Source: Rhodoferax sp. (GTDB lineage Bacteria; Pseudomonadota; Gammaproteobacteria; Burkholderiales; Burkholderiaceae_C). From it: 64,000 bases of DNA. Every line of letters begins with the position of its first letter. Within the stretch, counting starts at the first letter, position 1. A program made the position numbers and the translations under genes. The notes beneath the pieces are model-generated. The model ran no database searches, was not told where the DNA came from, and saw only the letters and a list, made by a program, of their open reading frames with translations. Below are positions 7,956 to 16,113 of this stretch, piece by piece. Where the stretch lies: NCBI GenBank assembly GCA_030645355.1, contig JAUSNJ010000118.1:1-64000 (forward strand). The letters are read 5' to 3'.

Positions 7956-9410
7956 TCACCCACCCAACAAAGCAGCGGCCTGCACGTACCAGCCATTCAG
8001 GTACGGAGGGATATACAGACCCAGCACCAGGGCCAGGACCAGGTGCAAAAACACCGGCAGCAAAGCCGGTGGATGGGCCAGGGGTTTGAGCGTGGTGTCG
8101 CCAAACACCATGGGCAGTACCCGTGCCAGGATCGATGCAAAGGCGATACCCAACGCCAGGAACAGGAACGGTGCAGCCCAAGGCTGTTCGCGCATGGCCG
8201 TGGTCAAAATCAGGAACTCGCTGGCGAACACGCCAAACGGCGGCATGCCCAGAATGGCCATGACGCCCAGCATCAGGCCCCAGCCCACCGTAGGGTTCAC
8301 CTTGATCAGGCCGCGGATCTCGCTCATGACCTGGGTGCCCGCCTTTTGCGTGGCGTGGCCCACGGTGAAGAAGATGGCGGACTTGACCAGCGAGTGCACC
8401 GTCATGTGCAGCAGGCCGGCAAAGTTGGCCAGTGGAGAGCCCATGCCAAAGGCAAAAGTGATCAGGCCCATGTGCTCGATGGACGAGTAGGAGAACATGC
8501 GCTTGACGTCCTTTTGCCGTGACAAAAAGAACGCCGCCACCGTGACTGACAGCAAGCCAAAGCCCATCATCAACTGGCCGGCCATCTGCGTACCCAGGGC
8601 GCCATCGGTGAGCACCTTGCAGCGCAAGACCGCGTACATGGCGACGTTGAGCAACAGACCCGACAACACGGCCGACACCGGCGTGGGGCCTTCCGCATGG
8701 GCATCGGGCAACCAGCTGTGCAGCGGTACCAGGCCCACCTTGGTGCCGTAGCCAATCAGCAGAAACACAAAGGCCAGCGTGATGATGGTGGGGTCCAACT
8801 GGCCCTTGACGTCGTTGAGGCTGGTCCACAGCAGCGTGGCGTGCTCCGCTCCGAGCACCTTGTCGGCCGCCATGTACAGCAGGATGGTGCCAAACAGCGC
8901 CTGGGCGATGCCGACACCGCACAGGATGAAATATTTCCACGCTGCCTCCAGGCTGGCCGAGGTGCGGTACACGCTGACCAGCAGCACGGTGGTCAGCGTT
9001 GCGGCCTCCATGGCCACCCAGATGATGCCTAAGTTGTTGGTGGTGAAGCCCAGCAGCATCGTGAAGCTGAACAGCTGGTACATGCTGTGGTAGAGCCGCA
9101 TGCGCGGTGGCGTCATCTTGCCGTGGTCCTGCTCCACGCGCATATAGGGCCGCGAGAAGATGGCGGTGGTCAGACTGACAAAGGCGGTGAGCGTGACCAG
9201 AAAGACGTTCAATTGGTCGATATAGAACTGCTGGTCCCACAGCAACTCGGGCCCGTGGTCGATGGTGTGATTGGTCAAAAAACACGCAGCCAGAAATGTG
9301 CCCAGGCTGAAGCCGACGTTTACATCGCGCGCCCACAGACGGTGCCCGTAGAACGCCAGCGCCAGCCCGCCCAGCAGCGGAATGCCCAAAACAAAAACCA
9401 GGGCGCTCAT
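7956..9410 (-). CDS. HyfF-like antiporter-type membrane subunit (NuoM/NuoN family)
   Basis: This is a proton-translocating membrane subunit of 484 residues with many hydrophobic helices. The family signature YGTKVGLVPLHSWLPDAHAE is present. The conserved transmembrane Glu is in WVAMEAATLTTVLLV. The later helix reads SGLLLNVAMY, with Asn where NuoM has Lys, which I believe is usual for HyfF-type subunits. The ATG overlaps the stop of the HyfE-like gene (ATGA), indicating translational coupling. It would couple electron transfer in the large and small subunits to ion movement across the inner membrane. Confidence 0.9.
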   Translation of the reverse strand: MSALVFVLGIPLLGGLALAFYGHRLWARDVNVGFSLGTFLAACFLTNHTIDHGPELLWDQQFYIDQLNVFLVTLTAFVSLTTAIFSRPYMRVEQDHGKMTPPRMRLYHSMYQLFSFTMLLGFTTNNLGIIWVAMEAATLTTVLLVSVYRTSASLEAAWKYFILCGVGIAQALFGTILLYMAADKVLGAEHATLLWTSLNDVKGQLDPTIITLAFVFLLIGYGTKVGLVPLHSWLPDAHAEGPTPVSAVLSGLLLNVAMYAVLRCKVLTDGALGTQMAGQLMMGFGLLSVTVAAFFLSRQKDVKRMFSYSSIEHMGLITFAFGMGSPLANFAGLLHMTVHSLVKSAIFFTVGHATQKAGTQVMSEIRGLIKVNPTVGWGLMLGVMAILGMPPFGVFASEFLILTTAMREQPWAAPFLFLALGIAFASILARVLPMVFGDTTLKPLAHPPALLPVFLHLVLALVLGLYIPPYLNGWYVQAAALLGG

Positions 9411-10072
9411 GCCGAGTCGTCCTTCAGCGTTTCCAGGTTGTGGATGTCCAGGCTGTCAAACTTTTCCCGGATCTGGAACATGAACACCCCCAGGATCAAC
9501 ACGCCCACCAGCACATCCAGCGCAATGCCGAATTCCACAATCATCGGCATGCCGTTGGTCACCGTGGTGGCGGCGAAGATCAGCCCGTTTTCCATGGACA
9601 AGAAACCTATGACCTGGGGCACCGCCTTGGAGCGGGTGATCATCATCATGAAAGACAACAGAACGCAGGCCAGTGCAATGCCCAGCGAGCCCCCGGCGAT
9701 GGATTGCGACAGGCGCGAGATCGGCAAGGCCAGGCTGAACGAGAAGATCACCAGCCCAATGCCCACCAGCATGGTGGTGGGCACGTTGAACAGCGTCTCC
9801 ACGTCCCAGCGCACATTGAGCTTGCGGATCAGGCGGTGCAGCATCCAGGGGATGAAGAGGACTTTGAGCACCAGCGTCAACACGCCCGACACATACAGGT
9901 CCGGCTGGTGCGTCACGTAACCGAGCAAAAAGGATGCAGCCACCAGCGCCGCGCCCTGGATGGCAAACAGATTGATCAGCGAGACGATGCGCCGCTGCGA
10001 AATCATCGAAAACGACAGCAACAGGATCAGCGTTGCAAACAGATTGATGAGTTGCGGGGCCAGCGTGCTCAT
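9407..10072 (-). CDS. HyfE-like membrane subunit
   Basis: This hydrophobic protein of 221 residues matches the hydrogenase-4 component E family, which resembles NuoK fused to extra helices (SMENGLIFAATTVTNGMPM is the NuoK-like segment). The track ORF is longer, but its extension lies inside the HyfC-like gene. The ATG at 10072 (MSTLAPQLINLFATLILLL) overlaps the HyfC stop by the usual ATGA. It lies in the middle of the operon with 4-base overlaps on both sides, as expected for subunits made in fixed ratio. Confidence 0.88.
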   Translation of the reverse strand: MSTLAPQLINLFATLILLLSFSMISQRRIVSLINLFAIQGAALVAASFLLGYVTHQPDLYVSGVLTLVLKVLFIPWMLHRLIRKLNVRWDVETLFNVPTTMLVGIGLVIFSFSLALPISRLSQSIAGGSLGIALACVLLSFMMMITRSKAVPQVIGFLSMENGLIFAATTVTNGMPMIVEFGIALDVLVGVLILGVFMFQIREKFDSLDIHNLETLKDDSA

Positions 10073-11019
10073 CCAACCCCCAACAACACATTGACCAGCA
10101 GGCCGATCACGGCCAGCAGGAAAGCGGTGCCCAGAAACTCCGTCACGCGGAAGATGCGCATCTTGGCACTGACCGTCTCGATCATGGCCAGCGCCATGCC
10201 CCCAACGGCCAGCTTGAACACCAGCACCGGCAGCGCCAGCAGCAGGGCCAACGGCGCGTTGGCCTCCGCCACACCCCACGGAAAAAACAGCGCCAGCCCG
10301 ATGCAGGAATAGGCAAACAGTTTCAGGCTGGCCGCCCACTCCAGCAGCGCCAGGTGGCGCGCGGAATACTCCAGGATCAGGGCCTCGTGGATCATCGTCA
10401 ATTCGAGGTGGGTGTCCGGGTTGTCCACCGGCACCCGGGCGTTCTCGGCCAGCGACACCATGGTGAAGGCCACACCCGCGAGCAGCATGCTGGGGTAGAT
10501 CGCCAGTTCCCGGTGCGCGAGCGTCTCCACAATGACCGTCAGCGAAGTGGAACCCGTGATCATGGACGCGCAAAACAGCACCATCAACAACGCAGGTTCG
10601 GCCAGGAACCCCACCAGCATTTCACGGCGTGCGCCCAGGGTTCCAAACGCGGTCCCTACGTCCATGGCGGCCAGGGAGATGAAAACCCGCGCCAACGCGA
10701 ACAAGCCCACCAGGGCAATCGCATCGGCCGCAGGCGACAAGGGCAAATCCGTGGACAGGGTTGGAACAATGGCACCGGCCAGCAGCATGCAGCCGAAGAT
10801 GACATAGGGCGCCATGCGAAACAACTGCGACGCATGCTCAGCCACCAGCGATTCTTTTTGGAACAGCTTGTGCAGCATGCGGTAGGGCTGCAGCAGGCCG
10901 GGCCCGGATTTGTTCTGCAACCAGTGGCGCCACTGGTTGACCCACCCCGTCAACAGCGGCGCCAGCACCAGCGCCGTGACCAGCGCCAGCAGTTGTGACA
11001 GCACGCCCATGGCACTCAT
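10069..11019 (-). CDS. HyfC/NuoH-like membrane subunit
   Basis: This is the NuoH-family membrane subunit that docks the soluble arm of complex I-like enzymes; it has about 316 residues. Family motifs are clear: GARREMLVGFLAEPALLM and RVPVDNPDTHLELTMIHEAL, the latter with the conserved acidic cluster. The track starts at a GTG one codon earlier. I prefer the ATG at 11019 (MSAMGVLSQLL), which overlaps the upstream stop as TGATG. Retention of these loops argues that the complex is still an ion pump even though its catalytic site has changed. Confidence 0.9.
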   Translation of the reverse strand: MSAMGVLSQLLALVTALVLAPLLTGWVNQWRHWLQNKSGPGLLQPYRMLHKLFQKESLVAEHASQLFRMAPYVIFGCMLLAGAIVPTLSTDLPLSPAADAIALVGLFALARVFISLAAMDVGTAFGTLGARREMLVGFLAEPALLMVLFCASMITGSTSLTVIVETLAHRELAIYPSMLLAGVAFTMVSLAENARVPVDNPDTHLELTMIHEALILEYSARHLALLEWAASLKLFAYSCIGLALFFPWGVAEANAPLALLLALPVLVFKLAVGGMALAMIETVSAKMRIFRVTEFLGTAFLLAVIGLLVNVLLGVG

Positions 11020-13040
11020 CACTTGACCACCAGCAGAACAACAATCAGCGTCACAAAGCTGTACATCAGGTACACGGCAATGCGCCCCTGTTGCAGCAGG
11101 CCCACCAGCCGGGACACCTTTTCAACCAGCGATACCAGGGGCACATACAGCCAATGCCACAGGGGATCTTCCACCTCGACCCGATAGCTGGGCTTTGCAT
11201 CGAAGGCCGTTGGCAAGCGGCGGACCATGCGGAAGAAGGGTTCGAAGATCTGGCGGATAGGCTGGCCAAAGCCCTCGGCCGTGTCCTGCATGCGCGCCGT
11301 TTGCCAGGGGTGGCCACAATCCCACGGTGGCACCCGGCGCATGCGCCCGTGGTAGAGCTTGCGCACCAGCACAAAGGTCAGGCCAAAGCTGGCCAACACG
11401 CCGAGCAGAAAGATGGCCGGCGCGTAGCTGGCACGGTCTATGTGCACCGGCACCAGCAGCCAGCCACTGTCGGCCACGGTGTGGGCCAGCCCGCCGCGCA
11501 CCAGCAACTGGGTGACGGGCTCCATCAGCGCAATCATCTGGTTGGGAAACAACCCCAGCGCCACGCAGCCCGTCACCAGCCACAGCATGCCCAGACGTTC
11601 CCACATGCCGGCGTCGTGCGCTTGTGCAAGCTTTGCGTCACGCGGTTGGCCCAGGAAGATCACACCGAAATACTTGACCATGGTGTAGCCCCCCAGCGCC
11701 GCAATCAGCGCAATCATGGCGGCCATGACCGGCACCAGCATGTCCAGAAACGAACTGGGCAACCCGGTGGTGAACAGGAAACTCTGCAACAGCAGCCATT
11801 CGGCCACAAAACCACCAAACGGTGGCAGGCCAGCGCACGACAGCACGCCGATCAGCGTGGGCCACGCGACCCAGGGCATATAGCGCATCAGGCCACCGAG
11901 CTTGCCCAGGCCGCGCTCACCGGTGGCGTGCAACACCGCGCCGGTGCTGCAGAACAGCAGGCTCTTGAAGAAGGCGTGGCTGATCATGTGGTACAGAGCC
12001 GCCGTCAGCGCCAGCGCCGCCAGCGCCTGCATGCCATAGGCCGCAAACAGCATGGACAGCCCCATGCCGGCGCAGATCAGCCCAACGTTTTCAATCGATG
12101 AATAGGCCAGCAGGCGCTTCATATCGACCTGCACGGTGGAGAACACGACGCCAAACAAGGCGGTGGCCAGCCCGACGGCCATCAGCAACACGCCCCACCA
12201 CCAGATGCGGGTCTGCAGCAGGTCAAACCCCACCCGCAAAATGCCATACAACGCGATCTTCAGCATGACGCCGCTCATCAACGCCGAAAACGGCGAAGGC
12301 GCGGCCGGGTGTGCCTCCGGTAACCAGACATGCAGCGGCAGCAGCCCGGCCTTGGCGCCAAAGCCAAATACTGCCAGACAAAAGGCCACGGAACCCCAGA
12401 ACGGCGTCAGGTGCTGGGCCCGCATGTTGGCAAAGGTGTAGTCGCCCGTGTTGGCCTGTAACAGGCCGAAGCACAACAAGATGCCCAGCGCGCCAATGTG
12501 CGCCACCAGCATGTAGAGGTAGCCGGCGCGCCGGATCTCGGGAATCCGGTGGTTGGCCATGACCAGGAAGAAAGAGGAAAACGCCATGGTTTCCCAGACC
12601 ACCATGAATACATAGGCGTCATCGGCCAGCACTACCATGGCAATGCTGGCGAGAAACGCGTGGTATTCCAGACAGATCAGCCCCGGTGGGGTGCCCTCGC
12701 CCTTTCGGAAGTAACCGGCGGCAAAGGTGGAAACGCCGGCCGACACGCCACCAATCAGCAGCAGGAAGAAGGCCGAAAGGCTGTCCAGACGCAAATGAAA
12801 CGGCAGTTGGGGCAGCCCCAACGGCAAGACCGCAACCTCGGGCCCGGCAAAGGCGGCACTGAGCGCGACTGCCATCAACACGATGGAAAAAAAAGCACCT
12901 GCGGGAAACAACACCGTTGCGACCAGGCGGAACCGGCGCAATGCGACAACCCCGGCACAGCCAATCAGCAACCAGGCACAGACCACCACCAACACCCAAT
13001 CCAGGTGAAGCCAATCGCCGGGATGCGTGAAACTGTGCAT
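11019..13040 (-). CDS. HyfB-like antiporter-type membrane subunit (NuoL/M family)
   Basis: This is a 673-residue multi-helix proton-conducting subunit. The antiporter signature GAKAGLLPLHVWLPEAHPAA, the transmembrane Glu in FMVVWETMAFSSFF and the Lys in SGVMLKIALYG are all present, so the proton channel looks intact. A hydrophobic C-terminal helix (IAVYLMYSFVTLIVVLLVVK) follows a soluble stretch, as in HyfB. It is the first enzyme gene of the operon and starts 33 bp after the small ribbon-helix-helix gene. No hyp maturation genes, HyfA/H ferredoxins or HyfD are found nearby. Confidence 0.9.
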   Translation of the reverse strand: MHSFTHPGDWLHLDWVLVVVCAWLLIGCAGVVALRRFRLVATVLFPAGAFFSIVLMAVALSAAFAGPEVAVLPLGLPQLPFHLRLDSLSAFFLLLIGGVSAGVSTFAAGYFRKGEGTPPGLICLEYHAFLASIAMVVLADDAYVFMVVWETMAFSSFFLVMANHRIPEIRRAGYLYMLVAHIGALGILLCFGLLQANTGDYTFANMRAQHLTPFWGSVAFCLAVFGFGAKAGLLPLHVWLPEAHPAAPSPFSALMSGVMLKIALYGILRVGFDLLQTRIWWWGVLLMAVGLATALFGVVFSTVQVDMKRLLAYSSIENVGLICAGMGLSMLFAAYGMQALAALALTAALYHMISHAFFKSLLFCSTGAVLHATGERGLGKLGGLMRYMPWVAWPTLIGVLSCAGLPPFGGFVAEWLLLQSFLFTTGLPSSFLDMLVPVMAAMIALIAALGGYTMVKYFGVIFLGQPRDAKLAQAHDAGMWERLGMLWLVTGCVALGLFPNQMIALMEPVTQLLVRGGLAHTVADSGWLLVPVHIDRASYAPAIFLLGVLASFGLTFVLVRKLYHGRMRRVPPWDCGHPWQTARMQDTAEGFGQPIRQIFEPFFRMVRRLPTAFDAKPSYRVEVEDPLWHWLYVPLVSLVEKVSRLVGLLQQGRIAVYLMYSFVTLIVVLLVVK

Positions 13041-13072
13041 GGGTTGCCTGGACAGTCAGTGGGAGCAGGAGA

Positions 13073-13273
13073 TCACGGCGCGGCCTCCGGTGTCTCGGGC
13101 TCTGCGGCCAGTCCACTGGGGACAAACTCTGCCCCGTGCTGAACCAGGTAATCGCGAATCAAACGCCTGACGACTTGGGACGGTGTCAGGTCCTGCCGGG
13201 CACACAATGTCTCAAATGCCTTCTTCTTAGCGGGATCGACCAATACCGTCAGGCGTGCAGTTTTGAGTTCCAT
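13073..13273 (-). CDS. Small ribbon-helix-helix (CopG-like) protein, possible operon regulator
   Basis: This 66-residue protein begins MELKTARLTVLVDPAKKKAF, a short beta-strand of the kind that RHH repressors insert into DNA. Two helices follow (LCARQDLTPSQVVRRLIRDYL) and then an acidic, Pro/Ala-rich tail. The fold assignment comes from this pattern only. It heads the hyf-like operon and faces the spermidine-synthase-like genes across an AT-rich divergent region, so autoregulation is a reasonable inference. An antitoxin role is less likely because no toxin gene is adjacent. Confidence 0.65.
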   Translation of the reverse strand: MELKTARLTVLVDPAKKKAFETLCARQDLTPSQVVRRLIRDYLVQHGAEFVPSGLAAEPETPEAAP

Positions 13274-13468
13274 TGGGCTTCAATGTTAATTGGATTGTCA
13301 TTTTAGGCACGTAGCCCGCCATCACCACGCCGATTGCAACGTAAAATCACAAAAACATGATAATGTTATTGTCATAGTATTTAACTCAAAGACAAATTTA
13401 AGTTAACTGTCGAAATTGTCCAAATTCCATACAAGGTTTAGATACCTTGCGCAAAGAGAGCGGGACGC
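13274..13468. promoter_or_regulatory. AT-rich divergent control region with repeated AATGTT..ATTGTCAT motif
   Basis: This 195-bp gap is markedly AT-rich compared with its surroundings and lies between two divergent operons. AATGTT followed by ATTGTCAT occurs twice (13282-13301 and 13362-13375). ATGATAAT at 13356-13363 forms an imperfect palindrome with the second copy. TTAACT (13381-13386) and AGTTAA (13401-13406) form another inverted pair. These are candidate operators. I could not place confident -35/-10 elements. Confidence 0.45.
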
Positions 13469-14254
13469 ATGACACAACCCGATAACCTGGCAGGCAGAGC
13501 CCACGCAAAACCTGTCATTTACGAAACGGCCACCAGCAAGTCGCTGTTCTTTTCGCTGAAGGATGTGCAAAGCCGCATGCACAGCCTGCGCCCCGATGAG
13601 TTGCAATTTGAATACACCAAAATCATGATGGGGTTTCTCCTGCACAACCCCGATCCCCGCAGCATTGCGATGGTGGGTCTGGGTGGCGGTTCACTGGCCA
13701 AGTTTTGCTACCGCTACCTGCCGCAGGCCGACATCACGGTCATCGAAATCAATCCCCATGTCATTGCGCACCGGGCCACGTTTGCAGTGCCGCCAGACGA
13801 CCACCGGTTCACGGTCCAGTTGGCAGACGCAGCCAAGTATCTGCGCGATACCAACGAAAAATTTGATGTCCTGCTGGCCGACGGATTCGATATTGAAGGC
13901 TTGCCTCCTGACCTGTGTTCGCGCCAGTTTTATGACGACTGCTATGCGGCACTGAACCCAAACGGCATGTTCGTGGCCAATCTGCATGGCTGCAACCTGC
14001 ACTACGAAATGATTCTGGACCGAGTCCAGGCAGGCTTCCACGGCTCTTTGTTGACGGTCAACGACCCGGGTGCCAGCAATCGGTTGGCCTTCGCGGTCAA
14101 GGACAATCCGAACGGGCTCACCAGCCTGGCCGGTGTGCGATGTCCACAGGGCTTTGATGACACCGCGTGGACTGAACTAAAGCCCAGCATGGCGCGGGTA
14201 TTTCTGGCGTCCAGAGCCCTGGCCCGCCATCTTGCAGAACCTGCACAGACTTAG
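13469..14254 (+). CDS. Spermidine synthase-like protein, paralogue 1 of 3
   Basis: This 261-residue protein has the aminopropyltransferase/methyltransferase Rossmann fold. The nucleotide-type glycine loop is MVGLGGGSLAKFC, the following acidic strand end is VIEINPHVIA, and the catalytic-loop equivalent is DVLLADGFD. It lacks the N-terminal beta-strand domain of classical SpeE, so true spermidine synthase activity is uncertain. It shares long blocks with the next two genes (MMGFLL, GLGGGSLAKFC, INPHVIA, DGFD). It is the first gene of the cluster. The LAD in LLADGFD and an NPNG loop distinguish it from paralogues 2 and 3. Confidence 0.75.
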   Translation: MTQPDNLAGRAHAKPVIYETATSKSLFFSLKDVQSRMHSLRPDELQFEYTKIMMGFLLHNPDPRSIAMVGLGGGSLAKFCYRYLPQADITVIEINPHVIAHRATFAVPPDDHRFTVQLADAAKYLRDTNEKFDVLLADGFDIEGLPPDLCSRQFYDDCYAALNPNGMFVANLHGCNLHYEMILDRVQAGFHGSLLTVNDPGASNRLAFAVKDNPNGLTSLAGVRCPQGFDDTAWTELKPSMARVFLASRALARHLAEPAQT

Positions 14255-14277
14255 GTTTTTTTACCCCCACAAGACAT

Positions 14278-15009
14278 ATGAACAGCCCCCTGCATGAACC
14301 TGCGAGCCCCGTGCGCACCACGCACGCGCAGCCCTTTGTCTACGAAGACACCGACACCAAGGCCCTGCACTTCACGATCCACCAACAGCAAAGCCTGATG
14401 CGCATCAGTCGGCCCAACGCATTGCAGGTCGACTACACCCAGGTGATGATGGGGTTTCTGCTGCTCCATCGCCACCCGCAGCACATCGCGATGATTGGCC
14501 TGGGTGGCGGAAGTCTGGCCAAGTTCTGCCACCAGCATTTCCCGGAAACGCCCTTTACGGCCGTGGAAATCAACCCGCATGTCATCGCCATGCGGCGTGA
14601 ATTTCTGATACCCAACGACAACGACTACTTTCGTGTCATAGAAGCCGACGGCGCCGACTATGTCCGGAATGTTGCAGGCCAGATTGACGTCCTGTTGGTG
14701 GACGGATTTGACCACCAGGGGCAGCCCGCCCAACTGTGTTCCCTGCCGTTTTATGAGGCCTGCAAACAGGCCTTGACCCCTCAGGGTGTTCTGGTCGTCA
14801 ACCTGCACAACACCCACGCCTTGTATGAAGTCCTGGTTGCTCGCCTCAGCACGGTATTCGCTGGCAATATCGCGGAAGTTGTCACAAACGACGACGGCAA
14901 CGTCATCGTTTTTGCCAGCGATGGCGTGGAAATAGCGCCTGCTGTCTTGCAAACCGAGGTGCAAAAGTACTGTACAAACTGGCCCCGGTGGATCGCGCAG
15001 AATGCGTGA
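14278..15009 (+). CDS. Spermidine synthase-like protein, paralogue 2 of 3
   Basis: This 243-residue protein has the same layout as its neighbours: MIGLGGGSLAKFC, AVEINPHVIAMR, ADGADYVRN and DVLLVDGFDHQGQPAQLCS. It is closer in sequence to paralogue 3 than to paralogue 1 by eye, for example in the INPHVIAMR and DGAD(Y/F)VR blocks. It starts 23 bp after paralogue 1 and overlaps paralogue 3 by a few bases, so the three are probably one transcript. The substrate is unknown; a polyamine or another aminopropyl or methyl acceptor would fit the fold. Confidence 0.75.
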   Translation: MNSPLHEPASPVRTTHAQPFVYEDTDTKALHFTIHQQQSLMRISRPNALQVDYTQVMMGFLLLHRHPQHIAMIGLGGGSLAKFCHQHFPETPFTAVEINPHVIAMRREFLIPNDNDYFRVIEADGADYVRNVAGQIDVLLVDGFDHQGQPAQLCSLPFYEACKQALTPQGVLVVNLHNTHALYEVLVARLSTVFAGNIAEVVTNDDGNVIVFASDGVEIAPAVLQTEVQKYCTNWPRWIAQNA

Positions 15010-15796
15010 CCTCATGGACCAGTTGTCCCATCCACGACCCGTGGTCTACGCGGATCGCGACCACGTTTCCATGCGCTTTCGGCAGGGAGAGTTGCAAAGC
15101 CTGATGTCGGTGCAACAGCCCACGCATCTGGTGGTGCCGTACACCCGAACCATGATGGGTTTTCTGTTGATGGTTCACAAGCCCGCCCACATCCTGATGA
15201 TTGGCCTGGGCGGCGGGTCGCTGGCCAAGTTCTGCTACCACCATCTGCCCGAAACCCGCATCACTGTCGTGGACATCAATCCACATGTCATCGCCATGCG
15301 CGGACACTTTCAGGTGCCCGATGACGACGCGCGGTTCTCAGTGGTCTGCGCTGATGGTGCTGATTTCGTGCGGGATACGCGCAAGACCTTTGATGTCATC
15401 CTTGTGGATGGCTTTGACGCAGACGGCCAATCCGCCCAATTGAGCAGCAAGGCCTTTTATGAAGACACATGCCGCGTGCTACGGCCAAAGGGCGTCATGG
15501 CGATCAACCTGGACAGCGACCACCCGGCCCATTCTGTGTTTCTGCAAAGAGTCCACACCACCTACCGTGGAAATATGTTTGTCATCTGTGTCCAGGAGCG
15601 CGCCAACCATGTCGTGTTTGCCACCAAGGGGCTGACCCTCTCTTCGAAAAACATGGACTTGGCTGCGGCACTGCAAGATTGCAGCCCGGTCGCACGGCTG
15701 CAGCTCCAGGCAGAGCTGGGGCGCATCTTCCAGCTGATCGATGACGGGAGCCGGTTTCCGCCCCTCGACGTTCGGGACATTGGCGAACTGGCCTAG
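15002..15796 (+). CDS. Spermidine synthase-like protein, paralogue 3 of 3
   Basis: This 264-residue protein has MIGLGGGSLAKFC, VVDINPHVIAMR (Asp instead of Glu at the acidic strand end), ADGADFVRD and DVILVDGFDADGQSAQLSS. The first ATG at 15002 lies inside paralogue 2. An in-frame ATG at 15014 (MDQLSHPRPVVY) matches the N-termini of the other copies better and is also possible. The C-terminal 50 residues differ from the other two, suggesting divergence in partner or substrate after duplication. Confidence 0.75.
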   Translation: MRDLMDQLSHPRPVVYADRDHVSMRFRQGELQSLMSVQQPTHLVVPYTRTMMGFLLMVHKPAHILMIGLGGGSLAKFCYHHLPETRITVVDINPHVIAMRGHFQVPDDDARFSVVCADGADFVRDTRKTFDVILVDGFDADGQSAQLSSKAFYEDTCRVLRPKGVMAINLDSDHPAHSVFLQRVHTTYRGNMFVICVQERANHVVFATKGLTLSSKNMDLAAALQDCSPVARLQLQAELGRIFQLIDDGSRFPPLDVRDIGELA

Positions 15797-15841
15797 GCGG
15801 ACCCGGTAAAATGCGCCAAAGCGGCTCAACGAGGTTATTCC

Positions 15842-16048
15842 ATGAATTTATTCCGACGTCCGGACTACAAGTCCGATACCACCCAGTTCATTGAACAGCT
15901 CAAGAAGAATGAACCCAAGCTGGAAGCCCAGCAGCGCCAGGGTTTGAGCCTTCTGTGGAACAAGATCGTTGACCGGGACGCCTGGTTCGGCTACCGCAAG
16001 GCCCGGGTTGCCCAAAAACCCTACGTCTACCAGACCAACGACAAGTAA
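15842..16048 (+). CDS. DUF3460 family protein
   Basis: This is a 68-residue conserved protein of unknown function. It shows the family pattern RRPDYKSDTTQFIEQLK, EAQQRQGLSLLWNK and RVAQKPYVYQTND almost from end to end. DUF3460 proteins are, to my knowledge, found mainly in betaproteobacteria next to scpA or pan genes, which is the context here. No membrane segment or signal peptide is visible. Confidence 0.85.
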   Translation: MNLFRRPDYKSDTTQFIEQLKKNEPKLEAQQRQGLSLLWNKIVDRDAWFGYRKARVAQKPYVYQTNDK

Positions 16049-16065
16049 GAGCCCATTGAACCTCT

Positions 16066-16107
16066 AGCCCTCGTCAAATCAGCACGAGAAGCTATTGTTT
16101 CGATAGC
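16066..16107 (+). repeat. 42-bp dispersed element, copy C (5-prime of scpA)
   Basis: The sequence fits AGCCCTCG-N17-GCTA-N9-TAGC exactly. It fills most of the DUF3460-scpA gap and ends six bases before the scpA ATG, so it makes up the scpA leader and replaces any normal Shine-Dalgarno site. Confidence 0.85.
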
Positions 16108-16113
16108 AATTTG

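Noticed and set aside
7951-9336. 461-codon minus ORF in another frame over the HyfF-like gene
   Set aside because: It has low-complexity composition without membrane or domain signatures; the 484-residue frame has clear NuoM-type motifs.
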